Assembly (NCBI RefSeq): GCF_000526315.1
Contig: NZ_JAFV01000001.1
Span: forward strand, 1,612,001 to 1,676,000
Length of the DNA stretch: 64,000 bases
From: Methylopila sp. 73B
GTDB taxonomy: Bacteria; Pseudomonadota; Alphaproteobacteria; Rhizobiales; Methylopilaceae
Direction of reading: 5' to 3'
The first letter of the stretch is position 1; each line of letters opens with the position of its first letter. A program made the translations under genes and the position numbers. Under the pieces are notes generated by a model. The model saw only the letters and a list, made by a program, of their open reading frames with translations. It did no database searches and was not told the origin of the DNA. Positions 1-7,860 of this stretch are shown piece after piece.

Positions 1-21
1 GGACAATCGGGGGTCTGTCCG

Positions 22-975
22 ATGCTTCTCTACATCCTGAAGCGGATTCTCTACGTCGCGCCGGTCGCGCTCGGCGTCAGCGTGGTCTGCTTCATGCTGG
101 TGCATCTCGCGCCCGGCGATCCGCTCACCGCCATCATGCCGGTGGACGCGACCGCCGAGCAGCAGGCGGAGATGCGCGTGATCTACGGCTTCGACAGGCC
201 CCTGCCGGTGCAGTTCGGGCTCTGGTTCGGCAAGGTCGTGACCGGCGATCTTGGCAAGTCGATCGCGACCGGAAGGCCCGTTCTCGACGAGGTTGCGCGG
301 GCGGTGAAGAACTCGCTGATCCTCGCCTGCGCCGCCACGCTGATCGGCTTCGCGCTCGGCTCGTTCTTCGGCTTCGTCGCCGGCTACTTCCGCAACAGCC
401 CGCTCGACAGGCTCGCCTCCGCAATCTCGGTGCTGGGCGTCTCGGTGCCGCACTACTGGCTCGGGATGGTGATGGTCATCATCTTCTCCGCCCAGCTCAA
501 CTGGCTGCCGCCGACCGGCGCCGGGCCAGGCGGCTCCGCGGACTGGCGGCCGGACCTCGAGCACCTGCGCTACATCATCCTGCCCGCGATCACGATGTCG
601 GTGATCCCCATGGGCATCATCGCGCGCACCGTGCGGGCGCTCGTGGCCGACATCCTCGGCCAGGAGTTCGTCCAGGCTTTGCGGGCGAAGGGCCTCGGCG
701 AATGGGGCGTGTTCAAGCACGTCGTCACCAACGCCGCCCCGACCGCGCTCGCCGTCATGGGCCTCCAGCTCGGCTACCTGCTCGGCGGCTCGATCCTGAT
801 CGAGACCGTGTTCGCCTGGCCCGGCGCGGGCTTTTTGCTCAACGCCGCGATCTTCCAGCGCGACCTGCCGCTGCTGCAGGGCACGATCCTCGTGCTGGCG
901 ATGTTCTTCGTGAGCCTCAACCTGATCGTGGACGTCGCCCAGACGGCGCTCGATCCGCGCATCCAGAGGGCCTGA
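22..975 (+). CDS. Peptide-type ABC transporter permease (DppB/OppB family)
   Basis: Inner-membrane permease of a family-5 (di/oligopeptide, nickel or glutathione) importer. The 317-residue protein starts with a membrane anchor (LLYILKRILYVAPVALGVS) and has the N-terminal LAPGDPL motif typical of DppB. The EAA cytoplasmic loop near residue 215 (LRAKGLGEWGVFKHVVTNA) contacts the ATPases. It ends LDPRIQRA, the usual DppB tail. The next permease starts 4 bases later and two ATPases follow, so this is the second or later gene of an operon whose binding protein is probably just left of the window. The substrate cannot be told from the permease. The downstream amidohydrolase and racemase hint at amino-acid derivatives. 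Confidence 0.93.
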   Translation: MLLYILKRILYVAPVALGVSVVCFMLVHLAPGDPLTAIMPVDATAEQQAEMRVIYGFDRPLPVQFGLWFGKVVTGDLGKSIATGRPVLDEVARAVKNSLILACAATLIGFALGSFFGFVAGYFRNSPLDRLASAISVLGVSVPHYWLGMVMVIIFSAQLNWLPPTGAGPGGSADWRPDLEHLRYIILPAITMSVIPMGIIARTVRALVADILGQEFVQALRAKGLGEWGVFKHVVTNAAPTALAVMGLQLGYLLGGSILIETVFAWPGAGFLLNAAIFQRDLPLLQGTILVLAMFFVSLNLIVDVAQTALDPRIQRA

Positions 976-979
976 CGCC

Positions 980-1870
980 ATGGCCGCCATCGCCGACAGC
1001 GTCGCCCTCGAACCAGCCCCCACGAAGCCGAGCCGAGGCTACTGGGGCAGCGTGCTCCAGCGCCTGCGGCGCGACCCGGTGGCGATGGTCGCGCTCGGCG
1101 TCATCCTGCTGATCGTGTTCGCCGCCGTGTTCGCGCCCTGGATCGCCCCCGCGGACCCGTTCAAGGGCTCGATGATCCGCCGCCTGAGGCCGGTCGGCAC
1201 GCCCGGCTACCTGCTCGGCTCCGACGAGCTCGGCCGCGACATGCTGAGCCGCCTGCTCTGGGGAGGCCGGCTGTCTCTGTTCCTCGGCATCACGCCCGTT
1301 ATCCTCGCCTTCGGTATCGGCTCGGCGATCGGCATCGTCGCCGGCTACCTCGGCGGCTGGATCAACACGGTGACGATGCGCACCATCGACGTGTTCTTCG
1401 CCTTCCCCTCCGTGCTGCTGGCGATCGCGCTGTCGGGGGCGCTGGGCGCCGGCATCCTGAACTCGATCGTCTCGCTCACCGTGGTGTTCGTGCCGCAGAT
1501 CGCCCGCGTGGCGGAGAGCGTGACGACGCAGATCCGCACCCGCGACTATGTGGAGGCCGCCCGCATCTCCGGCGCCAGCGGCTTCACGATCGTCCGCGTG
1601 CATGTGCTCGGCAACGTTCTCGGGCCGATCTTCGTCTACGCGACCAGCCTCATCAGCGTGTCGATGATCCTGGCCTCCGGCCTCTCGTTCCTCGGCCTCG
1701 GCGTGCGCCCGCCGGAGCCGGAATGGGGCCTGATGCTAAACACGCTCCGCACCGCGATCTACAACCAGCCGCTGGTGGCCGCGCTCCCCGGGGCGATGAT
1801 CTTCCTGACCTCGATCTCGTTCAACCTGTTCTCGGACGGCCTGCGCTCGGCCATGGAGGTCCGCCAGTGA
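980..1870 (+). CDS. Peptide-type ABC transporter permease (DppC/OppC family)
   Basis: Second permease of the same importer, 296 residues. A cytoplasmic N-terminus is followed by a membrane segment near residues 34-54. The DppC hallmark LLGSDELGRDMLSRLLWGGR lies near residues 75-94. The EAA loop is AARISGASGFTIVRVHVLGN, and the C-terminal PPEPEWGLML segment is typical of the family. The 296-residue length is normal. Its stop codon overlaps the GTG start of the downstream ATPase, indicating translational coupling. Confidence 0.93.
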   Translation: MAAIADSVALEPAPTKPSRGYWGSVLQRLRRDPVAMVALGVILLIVFAAVFAPWIAPADPFKGSMIRRLRPVGTPGYLLGSDELGRDMLSRLLWGGRLSLFLGITPVILAFGIGSAIGIVAGYLGGWINTVTMRTIDVFFAFPSVLLAIALSGALGAGILNSIVSLTVVFVPQIARVAESVTTQIRTRDYVEAARISGASGFTIVRVHVLGNVLGPIFVYATSLISVSMILASGLSFLGLGVRPPEPEWGLMLNTLRTAIYNQPLVAALPGAMIFLTSISFNLFSDGLRSAMEVRQ

Positions 1871-2922
1871 TCATCGGCGAACCCGCCCCGCCCCCCGGCG
1901 GCCCGACCCGCGACCGCGGCGGGCCCGGCCAGCCCCTGCTGTCGGTCAAAGGCCTCATCAAGCACTTCGGCCAGAAGAAGGGCTTCCTCACCAAAGCCGG
2001 CCCGGTGGTGCGCGCCGTCGACGGCGTCGACTTCGACGTCGCCAAGGGCGAGACGCTCGGCATCGTCGGCGAGAGCGGCTGCGGCAAGTCCACCACGGCG
2101 CGCCTCGTCATGCAGATCATCCGGCCGGACGCCGGCGAGATCCTGTTCGACGGCGAGGCGGTCGGCTCCCGGGCGCTGGAGCTGAACGCCTTCCGCCGTC
2201 AGGTGCAGATGGTGTTCCAGGACAGCTACGCCTCGCTCAACCCGCGGCTCACGGTCGAGGACACCATCGCCTTCGGGCCGCGCGTGCACGGCGCGACACG
2301 GCGCGCGGCGGCGACCCGGGCCCACGACCTGCTCCACCGCGTCGGCCTCGAGCCCGCACGCTTCGCCGGGCGCTACCCCCACGAGCTTTCCGGCGGCCAG
2401 CGCCAGCGCGTGAACATCGCCCGCGCGCTGGCGCTCGACCCGCGGCTGCTGATCCTCGACGAGGCGGTGTCGGCGCTCGACAAGTCGGTGGAGGCGCAGG
2501 TGCTGAACCTGCTGCTCGACCTCAAGGACGAGTTCGGCCTGACCTACATGTTCATCAGCCACGACCTCAACGTCGTGCGCTTCATGTCGAACCGCGTGAT
2601 GGTGATGTACCTCGGCAAGGTCGCCGAGTTCGGCCCGTCCGAAGCGCTGTTCGAGACCCCGCGCCACCCCTACACCGGCGCGCTGCTGGCCTCGATGCCG
2701 TCGATGGATCCGGACGCCCGCACCGAGGTGGCGCCTCTGGCGGGCGACCCGCCGAACCCCATCAACCCGCCGCCCGGCTGCCGCTTCAATCCCCGCTGCG
2801 CCAAGAGCGCGGCGCTCTGCGCGCACCAGGAGCCGACCCTGCTTGCGGCCGGCGAGGGCGATCACCGCGCGGCGTGCTGGCTCGTCGACCCCTCCTCCGG
2901 CCACCCGAGGCTTGCGGCATGA
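1867..2922 (+). CDS. Peptide ABC transporter ATP-binding protein (DppF/OppF-like)
   Basis: ATPase that powers the importer from the cytoplasmic face, 351 residues from the chosen start. GTG at 1867 is chosen because it overlaps the TGA of the permease; an upstream in-frame ATG at 1723 lies deep inside that gene. Seen in order: Walker A GESGCGKST, Q-loop QMVFQDSYASLNPR, signature LSGGQRQRV, Walker B LLILDEAVSALD, the switch histidine FISHD, and the C-terminal oligopeptide-family zone PPGCRFNPRC. The Walker B glutamate is present, so it should hydrolyse ATP. ATGA overlap with the next ATPase. Confidence 0.92.
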   Translation: MIIGEPAPPPGGPTRDRGGPGQPLLSVKGLIKHFGQKKGFLTKAGPVVRAVDGVDFDVAKGETLGIVGESGCGKSTTARLVMQIIRPDAGEILFDGEAVGSRALELNAFRRQVQMVFQDSYASLNPRLTVEDTIAFGPRVHGATRRAAATRAHDLLHRVGLEPARFAGRYPHELSGGQRQRVNIARALALDPRLLILDEAVSALDKSVEAQVLNLLLDLKDEFGLTYMFISHDLNVVRFMSNRVMVMYLGKVAEFGPSEALFETPRHPYTGALLASMPSMDPDARTEVAPLAGDPPNPINPPPGCRFNPRCAKSAALCAHQEPTLLAAGEGDHRAACWLVDPSSGHPRLAA

Positions 2923-3920
2923 GCGACGCCCTGATGGTCGACGTCGCCGGGCTGACCGTCGACTTCAAAGGGCCGAAAGGCCCGATCCGCGCGGTCGACG
3001 GCGTCGACCTGCACCTGAAGCGCGGCGAGACCGTCGCGTTGCTGGGCGAATCCGGCTCGGGCAAGAGCGTGACGCTACGCTCGCTGATGCGGCTCCACCC
3101 CTCCTCCGCCAGGATCGGCGGCAAGGTGGAGGTGGACGGCCGCGACGTGCTCAAGCTGTCGTCGCGGGAGCTCGCGGGCCTGCGTGGGCCGATCGTCTCC
3201 ATGATCTTCCAGGATCCCGGGCTCGCCTTCGATCCGGTCTACCGCATCGGCGACCAGATCATGGAAGCCGTCCGCCGCCATGAGACACTCTCGAAGGCCG
3301 AGGCGCGGGCGCGGGCGCTCGCGTTGTTCGAACGGGTGCGCATCCCCTCGCCCGACAAGCGGCTCGACAACTACCCCCACGAGATGTCCGGCGGCATGCG
3401 GCAGCGCGCGATGATCGCGCTCGCCCTCGCCTGCCGTCCGAAGGTGCTGCTCGCCGACGAGCCGACGACGGCCCTCGACGCCACAGTGCAAATCCAGGTG
3501 CTGCTGCTGCTCCGCGAGCTGCAGCGGGAGCTTGGCCTTGCGGTGGTGTTTGTGACCCACGACATCGGCGTCGCGGTCGAGGTCGCGGACCGGATCGCGG
3601 TGATGTACGCCGGCCGCATCGTCGAGATGGGCCCGGCGCGGGACGTGATCCGCGAGCCGCGCCACCCTTACACGCAAGGGCTCCTGCTCTCGCGCGCGAG
3701 CCATGCGCCGACCCCCGGGGCCCGGTTGGCCGCGATCCCCGGCGCGCCGCCGGACCTCGCCGACCTGCCGCCGGGCTGTTCCTTCCGCCCGCGCTGCGGG
3801 CACGCCATCGACGATTGCGCGGAGGTCCAGCCCGAAGCGGTCTCGGTCGGCGCCGCCCACTTCGCGCGCTGCATCCGCACCCGGACGACGGCCGAGGCTT
3901 ACGAAGCCGTGGTCGCATGA
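2919..3920 (+). CDS. Peptide ABC transporter ATP-binding protein (DppD/OppD-like)
   Basis: Second ATPase of the importer, 333 residues from ATG 2919, which overlaps the preceding TGA. It has Walker A GESGSGKSV, Q-loop SMIFQDPGLAFDP, signature MSGGMRQRA, Walker B VLLADEPTTALD, the H-loop VTHD, and the C-terminal motif PPGCSFRPRC found in peptide-importer ATPases. Together with the preceding genes it makes a permease-permease-ATPase-ATPase set. It is the last plus-strand gene before a convergent racemase-like gene 17 bases away. Confidence 0.92.
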   Translation: MSDALMVDVAGLTVDFKGPKGPIRAVDGVDLHLKRGETVALLGESGSGKSVTLRSLMRLHPSSARIGGKVEVDGRDVLKLSSRELAGLRGPIVSMIFQDPGLAFDPVYRIGDQIMEAVRRHETLSKAEARARALALFERVRIPSPDKRLDNYPHEMSGGMRQRAMIALALACRPKVLLADEPTTALDATVQIQVLLLLRELQRELGLAVVFVTHDIGVAVEVADRIAVMYAGRIVEMGPARDVIREPRHPYTQGLLLSRASHAPTPGARLAAIPGAPPDLADLPPGCSFRPRCGHAIDDCAEVQPEAVSVGAAHFARCIRTRTTAEAYEAVVA

Positions 3921-3937
3921 CCCGGGCGGCGCGGCGT

Positions 3938-4597
3938 TCAGCTCCCGCGCCGCGCGTCCAGGGCCGCCTCGACCGCAGCCGCCACGCCGTCGAGCACCAG
4001 CGCGCCGGCCTCCGCCGCGATCTCCTCCGCAAAACCCGCGAAAGGCGCGCCGCCCAGCAGCACCGCCTCGGCGCCGTCCTGCTCCACGCAGGCGCGCACG
4101 GCCGCCAGAACCTCCGCGCGATGAGCCGCGCGGTCGGAAATCAGATCCCGCACCCCGGCGCGAACGAGACGAAGGCCCACGAGCTGCCGCGACAAGCCGA
4201 GGTCGTCGATGCGCGCGCGCACCGCGTCCTCCATCGCCGCGCCGGCGGTGACCAGCGCGAAACGTCGCCCGCCGGCGCCTGCGGCGCGCAGGCCGGCGCG
4301 GCCGAAGCCCACCACGGGCATGATCCCGAGCGCCGTCGCCTCTTCAAATCCTGGATCGAGGAACGCGGCCGTGATAGCCGCGTCGCATCCGGCGTTCGCG
4401 CGCAGGGCGTCGACGACGGCGCGGACGGCGGCCTTCGCCTCCTCCACCGTCTGGATGCCCGGCGCGCCGAAGGCCGCCGTCACGGCGACGATCTCCGCCC
4501 TGGGCCCCGCCGCGCGGCGCGCTTCGGCCGCAAGCAGGGCCGTAACGGATTCTGCAGTGTTGGGATTGATCAGTAAGATGCGCGTTTCGCCCGCCAC
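3938..4597 (-). CDS. Asp/Glu/hydantoin racemase superfamily protein lacking both catalytic cysteines
   Basis: About 219 residues from GTG 4597; the in-frame upstream ATG at 4837 lies inside the oppositely oriented amidohydrolase. The fold is recognised from the N-terminal ILLINPNTAESV, the central TAAFLDPGFEEA, the PVVGFGRAG segment and the C-terminal LLGGAPFAGFAEEI. In hydantoin and allantoin racemases the catalytic cysteines sit in the ACF-DPG and LGC-G motifs; here these positions are Ala and Gly. Two-base racemisation by thiols is therefore unlikely, and the protein may act as a lyase or isomerase, or bind ligand only. It is head to head with the amidohydrolase, 22 bases apart. Confidence 0.8.
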   Translation of the reverse strand: MAGETRILLINPNTAESVTALLAAEARRAAGPRAEIVAVTAAFGAPGIQTVEEAKAAVRAVVDALRANAGCDAAITAAFLDPGFEEATALGIMPVVGFGRAGLRAAGAGGRRFALVTAGAAMEDAVRARIDDLGLSRQLVGLRLVRAGVRDLISDRAAHRAEVLAAVRACVEQDGAEAVLLGGAPFAGFAEEIAAEAGALVLDGVAAAVEAALDARRGS

Positions 4598-4619
4598 GAC
4601 GTCTGCCTTCGATCCTGAG

Positions 4620-5894
4620 ATGCTCACGCCTCCTAGCACGACTTCGACCTCCCCCGGCGCCTTGGCCCCCATGGGCGCCCGCATCTGCGAGCGGGTGGAC
4701 GCCCTCGCGGCGATTTCCGCCGAGAAGGGCGCGATCACGCGCGTCTTCATGAGCCCCGAGCAGAAGCGCGCGAGCGAACTGGTTCTCGGCTGGATGACGG
4801 AGGCGGGCATGGACGCCCGCGTCGACGCGATCGGCAACGTCGTCGGCCGCTACGAAGGCGCGACGCCCGGAGCCCCGGCGATCCTCGTGGCCTCGCACCT
4901 CGACACGGTGCGCAACGCCGGACGCTGGGACGGCATCCTCGGCGTGGTGACGGGCATCGAGTGCGTCGCCGCGCTGGCGCGCGAGGGCCTGCGCCTGCCC
5001 CATGCGATCGAGGTCGTCGGCTTTTCCGACGAGGAGGGCGCGCGGTTCGGCGCCACAATGCTGGGAAGCAAGGCGCTCGCGGGGGCCTTCGATCCGGCCT
5101 TGCTGAAGCTGCGCGACGGGAACGGCGTCGCCATGGCCGACGCGATCCGGGCCTACGGGCTCGACCCGGAGCGGATCGGCGAGGCGAGGCGCGATCCGTC
5201 CGAGATCGCGGCCTATCTCGAGGTCCACATCGAACAAGGCCCGGTGCTGGAGAACTGCAAGCTGCCGATCGGCTGCGTCAGCGCCATCTGCGGCGCGACG
5301 CGGCTTGCCGTGACGCTCACCGGCGCCGCGGGCCACGCCGGCACCGTGCCCATGAACCAGCGCGCCGACGCGCTCGTGGGCGCGGCGGCGGCAGTCCTCG
5401 CCGTCGAGCAGGCCGCGACCGCGACCCGAGGGCTGGTGGCGACCGTCGGCCGGCTGATGGTCGAGCCCGGCGGCGCGAACGTCATCCCCGGCCACGTGGC
5501 CTTTACCGTCGACGTCCGCGCGCCGCAGGACAACCAGCGCTTCTCGACGCTGAAGCGCATCGAGGAGTCGATCGTCGCGATCGCCTCGACGCGCGGCCTC
5601 GGGGTTTCGATCGAACGCATCCACGAGGAGCCGGCGGCGCTTTGCGACCGGGCCCTGCAGGACCGCATCGACGCCGCAATCGAGGCCCAGCGCTACGAGC
5701 CGCTGCGGCTCGCGAGCGGCGCCGGCCACGACGCCATGGTGATGAGCCGGATCGCCCCAATCGGCATGATCTTCGTCCGCTGCCGCGCCGGCCTCAGCCA
5801 TCATCCGGACGAACACGCCGAGCCCCGCGACGTGGACGCCGGGGCGCGCGCGCTACTGCACGTGCTCAAGAGCTTCGAAACGTCCCCGCTTTGA
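4620..5894 (+). CDS. M20-family allantoate amidohydrolase / N-carbamoyl-L-amino-acid hydrolase
   Basis: Cytoplasmic metal-dependent amidase, 424 residues from ATG 4620. The family releases ammonia and CO2 from carbamoylated amino acids or allantoate. Metal-binding and catalytic motifs are visible: HLDTV near residue 92, GFSDEEGARFG, EVHIEQGPVLE, GHAGTVPM in the dimerisation lid, and LSHHPDEHAE near the C-terminus. The bi-metal DEE motif is intact. Sequence alone does not separate allantoate, ureidoglycine, beta-ureidopropionate and L-carbamoyl-amino acids. The adjacent hydantoin-racemase homologue favours a hydantoin or carbamoyl-amino-acid role. A start at 4578 would overlap the divergent gene and is less likely. 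Confidence 0.85.
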   Translation: MLTPPSTTSTSPGALAPMGARICERVDALAAISAEKGAITRVFMSPEQKRASELVLGWMTEAGMDARVDAIGNVVGRYEGATPGAPAILVASHLDTVRNAGRWDGILGVVTGIECVAALAREGLRLPHAIEVVGFSDEEGARFGATMLGSKALAGAFDPALLKLRDGNGVAMADAIRAYGLDPERIGEARRDPSEIAAYLEVHIEQGPVLENCKLPIGCVSAICGATRLAVTLTGAAGHAGTVPMNQRADALVGAAAAVLAVEQAATATRGLVATVGRLMVEPGGANVIPGHVAFTVDVRAPQDNQRFSTLKRIEESIVAIASTRGLGVSIERIHEEPAALCDRALQDRIDAAIEAQRYEPLRLASGAGHDAMVMSRIAPIGMIFVRCRAGLSHHPDEHAEPRDVDAGARALLHVLKSFETSPL

Positions 5895-6015
5895 AGCCGC
5901 GCCTCACGGCTACGTGACCTCGAACTGCTCAACAATGCGCCGGATTGCCCAAAAGTCGTAGGCACTTCGTCAACGAGCCCTGCAGCGAACGCCTCGGTTT
6001 AGGGCGTCTGCCGTT

Positions 6016-6031
6016 TGGCATACCGCTTGCT
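6016..6031 (+). promoter_or_regulatory. Sigma-54 (RpoN) -24/-12 promoter
   Basis: The sequence TGGCATACCGCTTGCT matches the sigma-54 consensus TGGCAc-N5-TTGCw, with GG and GC separated by exactly 10 bases. It is on the coding strand, about 85 bases before the ATG of the binding-protein gene at 6116. It predicts nitrogen- or effector-controlled expression of the second peptide importer and possibly the gamma-glutamyltransferase. A short palindrome TCACG-GCTA-CGTGA at 5904-5917, about 100 bases upstream, is a weak candidate activator site. Confidence 0.75.
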
Positions 6032-6115
6032 CCTCCGATCCTGAAACGCGGGGCTTACCCCGCATTTTTAGCGCCCGCCTCCAGGGCCGCGCAGGACAGC
6101 GGAGACGTTTCTCTC

Positions 6116-7711
6116 ATGACGGACCACAAGGCGATCCTGGCCGAACGTTTTCTCGGAGGCCTCAACCGCCGCGATCTCATGAAGGGCCTCGCGGCCGGCG
6201 GCGTGGTGATGGCGGCCGGCGGCCTCAGCCGGCCCGCCCAGGCGGCCGGCAACGAAATCAAGCTCGCCTGGGTCGATCACATCGACACGCTCGACCCGCA
6301 TTTCACCGGCTTCCTCGGCGCCGTGAAGGTCCACAACAACATCTACAACGGCTTGCTCAAGGTCACCTACGACGGGCAGAAGGTCGCCTTCGTCCCCGAC
6401 CTCGCCGAGACCTGGGACATCACGGACGGCGTGATCCACACCTTCAAGCTGCGCCCGAACGTCAAGTTCCACGACGGCACCCCTTGCGACGCGGAAGCCG
6501 TGAAGTGGAACGTCGAGCGGGTGTGGAAGGGCGAGCCCAAGTCGCCGCACGGCTGGAAATTCAAGTCGCTCGAAAAGGTCGAGGTCGTCGATCCGCTCAC
6601 CGTCAAGCTGACCTTCAAACAGCCCTACGCGTTCCTGCCCGTGGCGTTGACCGGCTCGACCGGCCGCGCGGGCACGATCGTCTCGCCGGCGGCCGTGCAG
6701 AAGTTCGGCGCGAGCTTCGGCCGCAACCCGGTCGGCACCGGCCCGTTCAAGTTCGTCTCCTGGAAGGAGAACGACTCGATCGTCCTCGAGAAGAACCCTG
6801 ACTACTTCGAGGCCGGCCTGCCCAAGCTCGACAAAATCACCATCCTGATCATGAAGGAGGCCTCCTCCGCGATCGCCGCCGTCATGTCCGGCCAGGTCGA
6901 CGGCATGAGCGACAGCCCGGTGCAGTTCATCCCGCAGCTCAAGGCGAACCCGAACCTGCAGGTCTTCGGCGAGATCGAGGGCAACTACGTCTATATCGCC
7001 ATGAACTGCCGCAAGGCGCCGTTCGACGACATCAACCTGCGCCGCGCGGTCGCCTTCGCGCTGAACCGCGAGCAGATCATCAAGCAGGCGTTCTTCGGCC
7101 AGGGCATCCCGGCCTACACGCCGATCTCGCCCCCGATGACCGACTTCTACGATCCGAACGTGGCGAAGACCGGCCGGGGCCAGCGCTTCGACCTCGCCAA
7201 GGCCAAGGAGTTCCGCGCCAAGGCCAAGGTGCAGGACGTGATCGAGCCGAAGTTCATGGTGACGGAGGAAGGCACCTACGGCTCGCGCCTCGCGCAGACC
7301 GTGCTGCCGATGCTGGCCGAGATCGGGATCAAGCCGAAGCTGGAGCTCGTCGAGCGCGCCGCCTGGGTCAGCCGCCGCAACTCCGGCGACTTCGAGATGC
7401 TGGACTTCAACTGGTGGGCCGACCTCGACCCGGACGAGACGCTGTTCCCGGAGTTCCACACCGGCGCCGCCTGGAACTACCCCGGCTGGTCGAACAAGCG
7501 CTTCGACGAATGCGTGGAGCAGGCGCAGGTCAGCCTCGACATCCCGACCCGCAAGGCGCTCTACACCGAGGCCAGCGACATCATCATGGACGAGGCGCCG
7601 ATCGCGATCACCTCGCACATGCCGGTGTTCAAGATCTTCGCCAAGAAGGTCCAGGGCTTCAAGTACATCCCGGTCGACAGCCTGAACCTGCACACCGTGA
7701 CGGTGTCGTAA
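6116..7711 (+). CDS. Peptide-type ABC transporter substrate-binding protein (SBP family 5, Tat-exported)
   Basis: Periplasmic binding protein, 531 residues. ATG 6116 is chosen because it puts a twin-arginine-type leader at the N-terminus (NRRDLMKGLA, hydrophobic stretch, then AQA); the longer reading frame to 5945 would bury it and would include the sigma-54 promoter. Family-5 features include FKLRPNVKFHDGTP, NPVGTGPFKFVSW, the LRRAVAFALNREQI segment and the C-terminal ADLDPDETLFPEF. It is followed after two hairpins by two permeases and two ATPases. The ligand is unknown; gamma-glutamyl peptides or glutathione are suggested only by the gamma-glutamyltransferase at the end of the run. Confidence 0.92.
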   Translation: MTDHKAILAERFLGGLNRRDLMKGLAAGGVVMAAGGLSRPAQAAGNEIKLAWVDHIDTLDPHFTGFLGAVKVHNNIYNGLLKVTYDGQKVAFVPDLAETWDITDGVIHTFKLRPNVKFHDGTPCDAEAVKWNVERVWKGEPKSPHGWKFKSLEKVEVVDPLTVKLTFKQPYAFLPVALTGSTGRAGTIVSPAAVQKFGASFGRNPVGTGPFKFVSWKENDSIVLEKNPDYFEAGLPKLDKITILIMKEASSAIAAVMSGQVDGMSDSPVQFIPQLKANPNLQVFGEIEGNYVYIAMNCRKAPFDDINLRRAVAFALNREQIIKQAFFGQGIPAYTPISPPMTDFYDPNVAKTGRGQRFDLAKAKEFRAKAKVQDVIEPKFMVTEEGTYGSRLAQTVLPMLAEIGIKPKLELVERAAWVSRRNSGDFEMLDFNWWADLDPDETLFPEFHTGAAWNYPGWSNKRFDECVEQAQVSLDIPTRKALYTEASDIIMDEAPIAITSHMPVFKIFAKKVQGFKYIPVDSLNLHTVTVS

Positions 7712-7715
7712 CAAC

Positions 7716-7770
7716 GACGCCCGTCTCGCGACAGGCGTCTCGACGCGCCCGGACCCAAGGGTCCGGGCGC
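7716..7770 (+). other. Two intercistronic hairpins after the binding-protein gene
   Basis: Hairpin 1 pairs GACGCC (7716-7721) with GGCGTC (7734-7739). Hairpin 2 pairs GCGCCCGGACCC (7745-7756) with GGGTCCGGGCGC (7759-7770). No T-run follows, so these look less like a terminator than like a processing or 3'-end-protecting structure. Such structures keep binding-protein mRNA more abundant than the downstream permease mRNA. Partial termination cannot be excluded. Confidence 0.6.
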
Positions 7771-7860
7771 CCAATGACTTCACCGACGCCTCCCGCCCGC
7801 CTGTCCGGTCCCGCCGGACATCGCGATCGGCTCGTCGCCGCATGAGGGCCGCTTCGCCTG

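Noticed and set aside
5904-5917. TCACG-GCTA-CGTGA palindrome as a confirmed activator site
   Set aside because: Short, single copy, and not matched near the other sigma-54 promoter; kept only as a weak note.
5945-6115. Longer N-terminus for the binding protein (open frame from 5945)
   Set aside because: It covers the sigma-54 promoter at 6016 and would bury the twin-arginine leader; ATG 6116 gives a normal exported protein.
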